Part shown: one piece after another, positions 40,212 through 47,984 of the stretch
How positions within the stretch are numbered: the stretch's first letter is position 1
How the letters are laid out: every line of letters starts with the position of its first letter
NCBI GenBank assembly: GCA_035762005.1
Contig: DASTQA010000060.1
Location: 16,501 to 80,500, forward strand
Length of the DNA stretch: 64,000 nt
From: JAIBJN01 sp035762005
Lineage (GTDB): Bacteria > Actinomycetota > Thermoleophilia > Gaiellales > Gaiellaceae
Direction of reading: 5' to 3'
Position numbers and translations under genes: made by a program
Notes under the pieces: model-generated
Databases searched by the model: none
What the model was told of the DNA's origin: nothing
The model's input: the letters and a program-made list of their open reading frames with translations, nothing else

Positions 40212-41138
40212 CTCGCGCTCGAGCAGGAGCTCTGCGATCTGGACGGCGTTCAGCGCCGCGCCCTTGCGGAGGTTGTCGTTGACGACCCAGAGCGCGAGGC
40301 CGTCGCCCGCCGTGTCGCGCCTGACCCGGCCCACGAGCACGGTGTCCCGGCCGGCCGCGTCGCCGGGCGTGGGCAGGTCGGCGAGCTCGACGTGCGGCGC
40401 TCGTGCGAGCGCCTCGCGGGCCGCGTCCGGCGAGAGCGGCTCCTCCGTCTCGACCCAGACCGCCTGCGCGTGGCCGACGAGCACGGGGACGCGGACGCAG
40501 GCGGCGTGCAGCGGGAGCTCGGGGAGCTCGAGGATCTTGCGCGTCTCCGCGCGGAGCTTCCACTCCTCGCTGAACTCGTCGCCGTCGAGGTCCCAGTCCA
40601 TCGAGAGGTCGCCTTCCGCCGGCGCGGTGGCGCGCAGGCGCTCGATGCCGGCGTCGCCCGCGCCCGAGGCGGACTGGTAGGTCGCGAGGCGGACGCGGGC
40701 GAGCCCGGCCGCCTCGTGGAGCGGCTTGAGCACGCACGTGAGCTGCATCGCCGAGCAGTTGGGGTTGGCGACGACGTCGTCGCCGTCGAGCACGTGGTCG
40801 TTGACGCCCGCGACGACGAGCGGGACGCCCTCGGTGAGCCGGTAGGCATCCGACTTGTCGACGACGGTCGCCCCGCCGCGGACGGCGTGCGGGACGAGCT
40901 CCCGGCTCGCCGCCGTCCCGACCGAGAAGAAGACGAGATCGAGGTCGCCGGCCGCGAGCCCCCCCGGCGTCGCCTCCTCGACGACGAGCTCCCGGTCGCC
41001 GAAGCGCACGCTCGAGCCGGCCGAGCGCGCGGACGCGAAGGCCCGCACCGTCTCGACGCCGCGCTCGGCGAGGAGCTCGAGGGTGACCGTTCCCACGGCG
41101 CCGGTCGCGCCGACGACGCCCACACGGAGGCTAGGCAT
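40197..41138 (-). CDS. asd: Aspartate-semialdehyde dehydrogenase
   Basis: 313 residues; reduces aspartyl phosphate to the semialdehyde for lysine, threonine, methionine and diaminopimelate synthesis. NADP site VGVVGATGAVGTVTLELL, active-site VANPNCSAMQL (Cys128), and the substrate region CVRVPVLVGHAQAV with the catalytic His. It is about 25 residues shorter than many homologues. It overlaps the aspartokinase gene by eight bases, the usual lysC-asd operon. Confidence 0.95.
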   Translation of the reverse strand: MPSLRVGVVGATGAVGTVTLELLAERGVETVRAFASARSAGSSVRFGDRELVVEEATPGGLAAGDLDLVFFSVGTAASRELVPHAVRGGATVVDKSDAYRLTEGVPLVVAGVNDHVLDGDDVVANPNCSAMQLTCVLKPLHEAAGLARVRLATYQSASGAGDAGIERLRATAPAEGDLSMDWDLDGDEFSEEWKLRAETRKILELPELPLHAACVRVPVLVGHAQAVWVETEEPLSPDAAREALARAPHVELADLPTPGDAAGRDTVLVGRVRRDTAGDGLALWVVNDNLRKGAALNAVQIAELLLERELLAA

Positions 41139-42387
41139 GCTGCCGCTCCGCGCCGGGGGAGCCGAGCTCGAAGGCCTCGTGGAGCGCGCGCACGGCCGCG
41201 TCGACGCTCTCGTACGGGAGGTAGAAGGCGATCTTGATCGGCGAGGTGGCGACGAACTTCGGCTCGACGCCGAGTGCCCGGACGGTGGCGAAGGTGCGCG
41301 CGGCGACGCCCGGGTGGCTCTTCATGCCGGCCCCGACGACGCTCACCTTCCCGAGCCCCTGCTGCTCCGCGTAGCCGGCGCCGAGCCGCGTCAGCGCCTC
41401 CTCCGCCTGCGGGCGGTCCTCGAGCGGGGTGGAGAAGACGATGCGGGAGTCCATCTGGATGATCGTGTCGACGTTGACCTCGGCGGCCGCGAGCGCCTCG
41501 AAGAGGTCGGCGGGGCTGACGCGCTCCACCTCGTAGAGGGCCTCCTCGACCGTGTGCGTCACGCCCGAGATCAAGGCTTTCTCCAGCATCCGTTCGTCCT
41601 CCTCCCTGATCCACGTGCCCGGCTCGTCGGTGAACGTCGAGCGCACGTGCAGCTTGACGCCGTGGCTGCGGGCGAACTCGACCGAGCGTAGCTGAAGCAC
41701 CTTCGCCCCCGAGGCCGCCAGCTCGAGCATCTCCTCGTAGCTGACCGCGTGCAGCTTGCGCGCGCCGGGGACGAGGCGCGGGTCGGCGGTGAAGACTCCG
41801 TCGACGTCCGTGTAGATCTCGCAGGCGTCGGCGCCGAGCGCCGCGGCCAGAGCGACCGCCGTCGTGTCCGACCCGCCCCGGCCGAGCGTCGTGATGTCGT
41901 ACTCGGTCGAGACCCCCTGGAAGCCGGCGACGAGCACGATGCGGTCCTCGTCGAGCGCGCGGTGGATGCGGTGCGCCTTCACCTCGACGATCTTCGCCCG
42001 CCCGTGCGCGGTGTCGGTGACGATCCCCGCCTGCGAGCCGGTGAGCGAGATCGCGTCCCGGCCGAGATCGGCGATCGCCATCGCCACGAGCGCGCACGAG
42101 ACGCGCTCGCCGACGGAGATGAGCATGTCCAGCTCGCGGGGCTTCGGCCGCGGCGAGACCTCGTGCGCGAGCGCGACGAGCTCGTCGGTGTGGTAGCCCA
42201 TGGCCGAGACGACGCCGACGACGCGGGAGCCCGAGCGCCTGGCGCCGACGAGCCTGCTCGCGACGCGGCGGATCTTCTCCGGGTCGGCGACGGACGTACC
42301 GCCGAACTTCATGACGACGGTGCCGGCGCTCGCCGGCCGCTCCTCCGTCTCCAGCTCCGGGAGCGGCTCGTAGGCGGTCTCGACCAT
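41131..42387 (-). CDS. lysC: Aspartokinase
   Basis: 418 residues; phosphorylates aspartate. The kinase domain begins VVMKFGGTSVADPEKIRR and includes TLGRGGSDTTAVALAAAL; two C-terminal ACT domains (EALYEVERVSPADLFEAL and VSVVGAGMKSHPGVAARTF) bind the feedback amino acids. The ATG at 42387 gives a 24-residue extension before KFGGTSV; no nearer good start is seen. Precedes and overlaps asd, and follows recR on the same strand with a 32-base gap. Confidence 0.95.
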   Translation of the reverse strand: MVETAYEPLPELETEERPASAGTVVMKFGGTSVADPEKIRRVASRLVGARRSGSRVVGVVSAMGYHTDELVALAHEVSPRPKPRELDMLISVGERVSCALVAMAIADLGRDAISLTGSQAGIVTDTAHGRAKIVEVKAHRIHRALDEDRIVLVAGFQGVSTEYDITTLGRGGSDTTAVALAAALGADACEIYTDVDGVFTADPRLVPGARKLHAVSYEEMLELAASGAKVLQLRSVEFARSHGVKLHVRSTFTDEPGTWIREEDERMLEKALISGVTHTVEEALYEVERVSPADLFEALAAAEVNVDTIIQMDSRIVFSTPLEDRPQAEEALTRLGAGYAEQQGLGKVSVVGAGMKSHPGVAARTFATVRALGVEPKFVATSPIKIAFYLPYESVDAAVRALHEAFELGSPGAERQHA

Positions 42388-42419
42388 GCGCCGATTGTAC
42401 GGACGGCCCGGGCGGATCC

Positions 42420-43010
42420 CTACATGTCGCGGCGGCCCGCGAGCGCCCGGCCGAGCGTCACCTCGTCCGCGTACTCGAGGTCGCCGCCGACCGGGAGCCC
42501 GCTCGCGAGGCGCGTGACGCGCGTGCGCCCGCGCAGGCGGTCGGCGATGTAGCCCGCGGTCGCCTCGCCCGTCATGTTCGGGTTCGTGGCGAGCACGACC
42601 TCCTCGACGCCGTTCCGCTCCACGCGGGCGAGGAGCTCGTCGATGCGGAGGTGCTGCGGCTCGACCCCGTCGAGGGGGGAGAGCGCGCCGCCGAGGACGT
42701 GGTAGACGCCGCGGTACTCGTGCGTGCGCTCCAGCGAGAGCACGTCGGCCGGCTGCTCGACGACGCACACGAGCGAGCGGTCGCGGCGCGCGTCGAGGCA
42801 GATGGCGCAGAGCTCCTCCTCCGTGAGGTTGCCGCACTCGGAGCAGAAGCCGATCCGCGCCTTCACCTCCCGGATCGCGTCGGCGAGGGCGAGCGCCTCC
42901 TCTTCCGAGACGCGCAGGAGGTGGAACGCGAGGCGCTGCGCGGTCCGCGTGCCGATGCCGGGGAGCCGGGAGAGCTGCGCGATGAGGTTCTCGACGAGCG
43001 GGCTGAACAC
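42420..43010 (-). CDS. recR: Recombination mediator RecR
   Basis: 196 residues; with RecF/RecO loads RecA at gaps. Helix-hairpin-helix LSRLPGIGTRTAQRLAFHLL, zinc finger CSECGNLTEEELCAIC and the Toprim region LVCVVEQPADVLSLERTHEY are all intact. GTG start (MFSPLVENL). It follows ybaB in the dnaX run, the usual gene order across bacteria. Confidence 0.96.
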   Translation of the reverse strand: MFSPLVENLIAQLSRLPGIGTRTAQRLAFHLLRVSEEEALALADAIREVKARIGFCSECGNLTEEELCAICLDARRDRSLVCVVEQPADVLSLERTHEYRGVYHVLGGALSPLDGVEPQHLRIDELLARVERNGVEEVVLATNPNMTGEATAGYIADRLRGRTRVTRLASGLPVGGDLEYADEVTLGRALAGRRDM

Positions 43011-43079
43011 GCCCGCGCATTGTGCCTAGAGGCCTGGTCGGTGGTCGGCGTGCGAGGGCCCAAGCGGCGGTCGGGCCTC

Positions 43080-43394
43080 TCAGAGGCCGGGCAGGCCGAG
43101 TCCCTTCAGGCTGCCGCCGACGTCGCCCAGGCGGGACTGCGCCAGGTCCTGGGCGTTCTTGAGCGCCTGGTTCACGCCCGCGAGGACGAGGTCCTCGAGC
43201 GTCTCCGGGTCGTCCGGGTCGATCGCCTCGGGGGCGATCTTGACGGCGACGAGCTCGCCGGCCCCGGTCGCGGTCACCGTCACCATGCCGCCGCCGACGG
43301 AGGCCTCGACGCGCTCGTTCGCGAGCTCCTCCTGCGCCTTCAGCATGTCCGCCTGCATCTGCTGCACCTGCTGGAGCATCTTGTTCATGTCCAT
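43080..43394 (-). CDS. YbaB/EbfC nucleoid-associated protein
   Basis: 104 residues. Met/Gln-rich helix (MNKMLQQVQQMQADMLKAQEEL), then VEASVGGGMVTVTATGAGEL and VKIAPEAIDPDD, the YbaB fold that dimerises as a pair of tweezers on DNA. Placed between dnaX and recR as in most bacteria. ATG with a GAAAGGCGA ribosome site. Confidence 0.95.
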   Translation of the reverse strand: MDMNKMLQQVQQMQADMLKAQEELANERVEASVGGGMVTVTATGAGELVAVKIAPEAIDPDDPETLEDLVLAGVNQALKNAQDLAQSRLGDVGGSLKGLGLPGL

Positions 43395-43433
43395 GGCGTT
43401 GTCGCCTTTCTCGCGGGTTTCGAGACGCCCAGG

Positions 43434-44003
43434 TTACGCGAGATCGGCCGCCGGCCCGCCGCCCGGGCGCCGGTAGCTCCGGAGCGCGAGCGCGGCTCCC
43501 GCGACGAGTATGGCCGCCGCGAGCACGTAGAACCAGGCGTCGTCGGCCGCCGGCTTCACGGTCATGTCGAGGACGACGGCGAAGAGGACGGCGAGCTCGA
43601 AGCGTGAGACGGCGAGGATGCGGCTGATGCGCGCCGTGACGGACCCGTGCGTCGGCCCGTGCGCCTCGATGAGCCTCCCGATGCGGCCGGACTCGGGGCT
43701 GAGGAAGAGGATCCCGAGGAGGAAGGAGAACGCGTAGCCGGCGAGGCCAAGGGAGATCCAGAGCTGGTCGAAGCTCCACGGGCCGTCGAGGACGAGCAGG
43801 ACGCCGAAGACGAGAACGGCGAACGACGAGGGGATGAAGAGCCGCAGCGCGAGCCACTCGGCGTCGGTGGCCACACGGTGCATCTCCATCGCGTCGTCCG
43901 CGCGCTCGGCGCGGAAGGCGAAGAACTGGACGACCATCGCCGCGCCGAGCCAGATGATCGCCGTGGCGACGTGGAGGAAGAGGAGCAGCTCGTACCGGCC
44001 CAT
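43434..44003 (-). CDS. DUF2269-type integral membrane protein
   Basis: 189 residues with five hydrophobic helices. The N-terminal LLLFLHVATAIIWLGAAMVV with a His and the later RFELAVLFAVVLDMTVKP are typical of DUF2269 membrane proteins related to CopD. Function unknown. The ATG directly follows the dnaX stop (TAG then ATG), so it is inserted between dnaX and ybaB, an unusual place. Confidence 0.82.
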   Translation of the reverse strand: MGRYELLLFLHVATAIIWLGAAMVVQFFAFRAERADDAMEMHRVATDAEWLALRLFIPSSFAVLVFGVLLVLDGPWSFDQLWISLGLAGYAFSFLLGILFLSPESGRIGRLIEAHGPTHGSVTARISRILAVSRFELAVLFAVVLDMTVKPAADDAWFYVLAAAILVAGAALALRSYRRPGGGPAADLA

Positions 44004-45617
44004 CTACTCCTCCGGGCGGCGCTCGATCTTCCGTGCGTCGAACGTCGCCTCCATGAGGGAGATGATCTCCTCCTCCGTCGCCGGCTCCTCCTCGGCCGGC
44101 GCCTCCTCGTGCGGGGCCGCGCCGACCTCGAAGGCGAGCCCGAGACGGCGGCCCGTCACCTCGTGGAGGACGCCCGCGAGGACGGTCGCGTTCTTCGGCT
44201 CCTCGGCGAGACTCCGGTGGAACGAGGCCGCGGGCGGGAACTCGAGCACGAGCCGCCCGCCCTCGAGCGCGACCGGGCGGGCCTCGGTCAGCACGGAGTA
44301 GGTGGGGATCGAGCGCTCGGAGACGGCGGCGAGGATCGTCTGCCTCCAGGCCGCCTGGATCTCGCCGAGGTCGAGCGGCGGGCCCTCGTCGGCCGGCCGC
44401 TCCTCCGGCTCGGCGGGCACCTCCTCGGCGGCCGGCTCGTGCGCGGACCGCGTCTTCTCGGCGCGGTGCGGCTCGCCGCGAAGCCGGCTCTCGAGCTGCT
44501 CGAGGCGATAGGCGGTCGACTCACGGGAGAGGTCGGCGCCCGGCCGCGTCACCTTCACGAGCGCGAGCTCGAGCGGCAGCCGCGGGTCGCCGCCCTGGCG
44601 GACGTCGTCGACAGCGACGTGCAGGAGGTCGACGAGGCGGAGGACGTCCGGCTCGCCGAGCTGGTTCGCCTGCGAGCGCAGCCGCTCGCGCGTCTCCGGC
44701 GTGACGGGGAGGGAGTCGGGCACCTCGCCCATGTGCTGGACGAGGAGGAGGTGCCGCAGGTGCTCGAGCAGGTCGGTCACGAGCCGCGCGAGGTCCTGGC
44801 CCTGGTCCGCGAGCTCCTCGACGAAGGCGAGCAGGCCGGCGGTGTCCCGGTCGACGACGAGGTCGCAGAGGCGGAAGAGCGCCTCCTCCTCGACCGCGCC
44901 GAGGAGCTGGAGCACCGACTGGACGGTCACCTGCCCGTCGGTCGCCGCCGCGAGCTGGTCGAGCGTGGAGACGGCGTCGCGGAAGCTCCCGCGTGCGCTC
45001 CGGGCGATGAGCGAGAGGGCGGCGTCCGGCGACTCGATCCCCTCGCCGTCGGCGACGCGGCGGAGGAGCTTCGTCAGCTCGGCGAGGCGCGGCCGGGCGA
45101 AGAGGAACGTCTGGCAGCGCGACCGGACCGTCGGGAGCATCTTCCCGAGGTCGGTCGTGCAGAAGATGAAGACGAGGTGCGGGGGCGGCTCCTCGATGAG
45201 CTTCAGGAGCGCGTTGAAGGCGGCGTCGGTGAGCTGGTGCGCCTCGTCGAGGATGTAGACCTTGAAGCGCCCCTCGACCGGCTGGAGGACGACGTGGTCG
45301 CGGATCTCGCGGACGTCGTCGATCCCGCGCTGGCTCGCGGCGTCCATCTCGACGACGTCGAGCGACGTGCCGCTCGCGATCGTCACGCACGAGTTGCACG
45401 TCTTGTCCGGGGTCGCCGTCGGCCCCTGCTCGCAGTTGAGCGCCTTCGCGAGGATGCGCGCGAGCGACGTCTTCCCGGTGCCGCGCGGGCCGGCGAAGAG
45501 GTAGGCCTGGCGCACCTGGTCGTGCCCGATCGCGTTCCGGAGCGTCCGGACGACCGCCTCCTGGCCGACGACCTCGTCGAAGTCCTGCGGGCGGTACTTG
45601 CGGTAGAGGGCCGTCAC
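44004..45617 (-). CDS. dnaX: DNA polymerase III gamma/tau subunit
   Basis: 537-residue clamp loader ATPase. Opens LYRKYRPQDFDEVVGQEAVV; Walker A GPRGTGKTS; zinc site CEQGPTATPDKTCNSC; Walker B VYILDEAHQLT; sensor 1 and the SRC motif VRSRCQTFLF. The C-terminal 170 residues are acidic and low in conservation, as in tau-only DnaX proteins. GTG start. It is preceded 46 bases upstream by the SRP RNA on the same strand, a frequent arrangement. Confidence 0.96.
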   Translation of the reverse strand: MTALYRKYRPQDFDEVVGQEAVVRTLRNAIGHDQVRQAYLFAGPRGTGKTSLARILAKALNCEQGPTATPDKTCNSCVTIASGTSLDVVEMDAASQRGIDDVREIRDHVVLQPVEGRFKVYILDEAHQLTDAAFNALLKLIEEPPPHLVFIFCTTDLGKMLPTVRSRCQTFLFARPRLAELTKLLRRVADGEGIESPDAALSLIARSARGSFRDAVSTLDQLAAATDGQVTVQSVLQLLGAVEEEALFRLCDLVVDRDTAGLLAFVEELADQGQDLARLVTDLLEHLRHLLLVQHMGEVPDSLPVTPETRERLRSQANQLGEPDVLRLVDLLHVAVDDVRQGGDPRLPLELALVKVTRPGADLSRESTAYRLEQLESRLRGEPHRAEKTRSAHEPAAEEVPAEPEERPADEGPPLDLGEIQAAWRQTILAAVSERSIPTYSVLTEARPVALEGGRLVLEFPPAASFHRSLAEEPKNATVLAGVLHEVTGRRLGLAFEVGAAPHEEAPAEEEPATEEEIISLMEATFDARKIERRPEE

Positions 45618-45663
45618 GCGGGTCCATCGTAGAGGACCGGGAGGGTGCGGTGGCCGGGGGGAA

Positions 45664-45943
45664 TGCCCGGTCGCGCACCCCTCGTCGTGGGCGCTCTCGA
45701 GGCGGTGCCTGCGGCGCTCGCTCGGGCCAGGTCGACCCGCGGCACCCGGAAGAGACTGCTTAGCGCTGCTTCCTCCCGGACCTGACGCGGTTCACAGGCT
45801 TCCGGTGCGCGGAACCTGGCCGTCAACACTCGCGCGCGCGAGCCCTGACCTCGATTGCCACCCCCTCGGAGAGGAGTTCAGCCCCGCTGGAGCGGATTGC
45901 GGGTTCAGGGAACCGCTAGCTCCCCGCCTAGCGCGACCGGGCA
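45664..45943 (-). ncRNA. ffs: Large bacterial SRP RNA (with Alu-type domain)
   Basis: 280 nt on the minus strand. The S-domain core (45762-45800) has the SRP54-binding motif: GTGAACCGCGTCAGG followed by CCGGGAGGAAGCAGC. Further 5' the RNA carries the Alu-type block of the Bacillus-like large SRP RNA: GGCGGGGAGCTAGCGG, CCCGCAATCCGCTC and TGAACTCC. The ends close perfectly: 13 bases TGCCCGGTCGCGC at the 5' end (45943-45931) pair with 45676-45664. An inner helix (45814-45821 with 45725-45732) is also visible. It forms the signal recognition particle with Ffh. Confidence 0.9.
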
Positions 45944-45948
45944 CGCCG

Positions 45949-45954
45949 ATGGTA
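45949..45954 (-). promoter_or_regulatory. Possible -10 box of the SRP RNA
   Basis: TACCAT on the minus strand ends five bases before the predicted 5' end of the SRP RNA. The -35 is unclear. Only 42 bases separate the two divergent RNA genes. Confidence 0.45.
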
Positions 45955-45969
45955 GCAACCGCCCCTCGC

Positions 45970-45975
45970 TAGACT
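45970..45975 (+). promoter_or_regulatory. -10 box of tRNA-Val
   Basis: TAGACT ends ten bases before the first base of the tRNA, matching the TAnnnT boxes seen elsewhere in the window. No clear -35. Confidence 0.55.
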
Positions 45976-45985
45976 TCGCCGCTCG

Positions 45986-46057
45986 GGGCGCATAGCTCAG
46001 CGGGAGAGCGCCCGCTTCACACGCGGGAGGTCCCTGGTTCGATCCCAGGTGCGCCCA
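45986..46057 (+). tRNA. tRNA-Val (anticodon CAC)
   Basis: 72 bases folding into a full cloverleaf: acceptor GGGCGCA/TGCGCCC, D-arm with TAGCTCAGCGGGAGAGC, anticodon stem CCCGC/GCGGG around TTCACAC (anticodon CAC, reads GTG codons), T-arm CCTGG TTCGATC CCAGG, discriminator A. CCA is not encoded. Confidence 0.96.
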
Positions 46058-46306
46058 TCGTCTCGATCTCGCTCGCCGTGCGGCCTCACGGAGATCGACA
46101 GTGGAGACGGGTCGACGCGGCGTCCTGGCTACACAGGTTCTGACGCGGCTGATTCGGAGTCTTCTCCGGTGTCGCGGATCGTCGGCCGCGCTCTCTCGCG
46201 CGGGGACAGAGGCAGGGAACGGACGAGAGCCATGGGCGAGGGCGGTCCGTCGTGATCCGGCCAGTCCGGGTCGCCGGCCTCGCCCGACGCAAGCGCCCGC
46301 GCCGCG

Positions 46307-47098
46307 TCAGCTGCCGGGGCGGTAGCGGGCGGCCCTCTCGATCGCAGCGGCAGTCACCTGCGCGAGGTGCACGAGCATAGCCTTGTCGAGCTCCGAGAAC
46401 GGGAGGCCGGCTCTCGAGCCGATCGCCAGGACGCCGATCGGCCTCCCGTCGAGCGCGGTCAACGGGGCGGCGACGCTTCCGCTTCCGCCCGCGCGTGTCT
46501 CGAAGGAAACGACGTGCGTAGGCCCGGTGTCCGGCGCGGCGGCTGCAAACGCCTCGCGCGCGAGCTCGTCGAGGTCCCCGGGCGCCGTCCCCGCATGGGA
46601 GATCGTCGGACCCGGATCGCCGAGCACGGACGCTGCGCTGGCGAGGCACCAGCGTGCGTGGGTCAGCTCGCGCGTCTGCTCCGCGACCAGTTGCAGCACC
46701 TCCCGGATGGAGGATCGCGCGTGCACGACGAGTGAGGCGTCCGCCAGCAAGGTCGAGAGCTGCCGCAGCATTGCCGCTTGCCGTCGCTCGGAGATCACCG
46801 CCTCACGCGCCTCGGTGAAGCCGCGCCGGACCATCTCGAATGCGGACAGGGCCTCGAGCAGGAAGTCGGCGCCGGCGCGAGTCACCTGTTGAGAGTCGTC
46901 CCGTTGAGGCGAGGCTTCGAGCTCGGCGAACAAGACCTCGTGGTGGGTGTGCACGAGGTCGAGGAGGCCGAGCCGTTGCGTGACCGCGTCGCGCCCCAGC
47001 TCGTAGGCGGCGCGGAGAGACGTCTCGGTCCCGTCGTCCAGAAACGCGCGGAGAGCGCGCCCGTACGCTGCACGGAAACGAGCCGTAACCGCGCTCAT
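46307..47098 (-). CDS. RsbU_N-GAF protein (stressosome output without phosphatase domain)
   Basis: 263 residues. The N-terminal 110 residues match the RsbU N-terminal (RsbT-binding) domain: YGRALRAFLDDGTETSLRAAYELGRDA shortened here to its landmarks AYELGRDAVTQRLGLLDLV, HTHHEVLF and FEMVRRGFTEARE. A GAF domain follows (about 125-260: ARSSIREVLQLVAEQT, GSVAAPLTALDGRPIGVLAIG). In RsbU proteins this N-domain is joined to a PP2C phosphatase; here none is present and none follows downstream before tRNA-Val. Last gene of the rsbR-rsbS-rsbT run, so it is probably the target of RsbT. Confidence 0.85.
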   Translation of the reverse strand: MSAVTARFRAAYGRALRAFLDDGTETSLRAAYELGRDAVTQRLGLLDLVHTHHEVLFAELEASPQRDDSQQVTRAGADFLLEALSAFEMVRRGFTEAREAVISERRQAAMLRQLSTLLADASLVVHARSSIREVLQLVAEQTRELTHARWCLASAASVLGDPGPTISHAGTAPGDLDELAREAFAAAAPDTGPTHVVSFETRAGGSGSVAAPLTALDGRPIGVLAIGSRAGLPFSELDKAMLVHLAQVTAAAIERAARYRPGS

Positions 47099-47159
47099 CG
47101 CGTCCTCGACCGAGACCGCCTGGCGATCAAGGAGCCGTCGTCATCCCGAGCGGAGGACG

Positions 47160-47612
47160 CTAGCGCTCCTCGGTGCGACGACGCTTGTCGCGGAGGAGCT
47201 CCAGCTCGTCCGGGACTCTCCATTTTCTCATCGTCACCGTCGTCCCTCGCTCGGGCCCGCAAACGACCTCGAAGTCGTCCATGAGGCGGCGTGCGCCGGG
47301 AAGGCCGAGCCCGAGGCCGCCACGCGAAGCGTTTCCTTCGGCGAGCGCCGCCTCGAGGTCGCGTATGCCCGGGCCCTCGTCCGTTGCCTCGACGACGAGC
47401 CCGTATCGCCGTTCCTCGCGAATGTGCGTCATGGTGATTCGCCCTCGCCCGACGTGAACGACGATGTTCCGAGCGATCTCCGAGATTGCCGTCGCGATCA
47501 GCGTCGTGTCCGTGCGCGAGAAACCGAGGCGGGAAGCAAGCGTGCGCGCTTCGGCGCGCGCCGTCACGAGATCCGCGTCGGAGTGGATGTCGACGACGAC
47601 TTCATCTGCCAT
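47160..47612 (-). CDS. rsbT: RsbT-like serine/threonine kinase (anti-sigma-factor ATPase fold)
   Basis: 150-residue GHKL ATPase. N-box EIARNIVVH, G1-type DEGPGI and G2-type GGLGLGLPGARRLMDDF are intact, with the exact spacing of RsbT, the kinase that phosphorylates RsbR and RsbS and then leaves the stressosome to activate its output. The ATG at 47612 overlaps rsbS by 11 bases. The C-terminus has a basic tail longer than in Bacillus RsbT. Confidence 0.9.
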   Translation of the reverse strand: MADEVVVDIHSDADLVTARAEARTLASRLGFSRTDTTLIATAISEIARNIVVHVGRGRITMTHIREERRYGLVVEATDEGPGIRDLEAALAEGNASRGGLGLGLPGARRLMDDFEVVCGPERGTTVTMRKWRVPDELELLRDKRRRTEER

Positions 47613-47976
47613 CGACGTCCCCTCGGTGGCTCGATCGGTCGAGCACAACCTGCGCCTCGTCGAGGTCCAGGGCTGTCCGGAGCGAGTCCAGGTCGAGGTT
47701 GAACTGGACGATCGCAATCGCCACGTCGGGCTGGATCCCGACCACGACCGTCTCCGCTCCGCGCAGGCGAGCAACGGCAGCCAGGCGCTGGAGCGACCGC
47801 GCGACGAACGAGTCGATGACGTCGAGCGCCGTCACATCGACGATCACCCCGCGTACACGCTCCCGGCCGACGCGCTCCGCCACCTCGTCGCGCAGCGCCA
47901 GGATCTCCCTGTCGCTCAGGTCGGACTGAACCGACGCGATCAGGTGATCGCCTCGGCGTAGGATCGCTACGGACAT
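47602..47976 (-). CDS. rsbS: Stressosome STAS protein RsbS
   Basis: 124-residue single STAS domain. VRGVIVDVTALDVIDSFVAR holds the RsbS phosphorylation serine (DSF). It forms the stressosome core with RsbR and holds RsbT in the unstressed cell. Located between rsbR and rsbT with 8-base gap upstream and 11-base overlap downstream, the canonical order. Confidence 0.92.
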   Translation of the reverse strand: MSVAILRRGDHLIASVQSDLSDREILALRDEVAERVGRERVRGVIVDVTALDVIDSFVARSLQRLAAVARLRGAETVVVGIQPDVAIAIVQFNLDLDSLRTALDLDEAQVVLDRSSHRGDVDGR

Positions 47977-47984
47977 GCGTCCCG

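Noticed and set aside
45725..45821. Short (97-nt) 4.5S-type SRP RNA
   Set aside because: The S-domain helix does close there, but the Alu-type block and a 13-bp terminal helix extend it to 280 nt.
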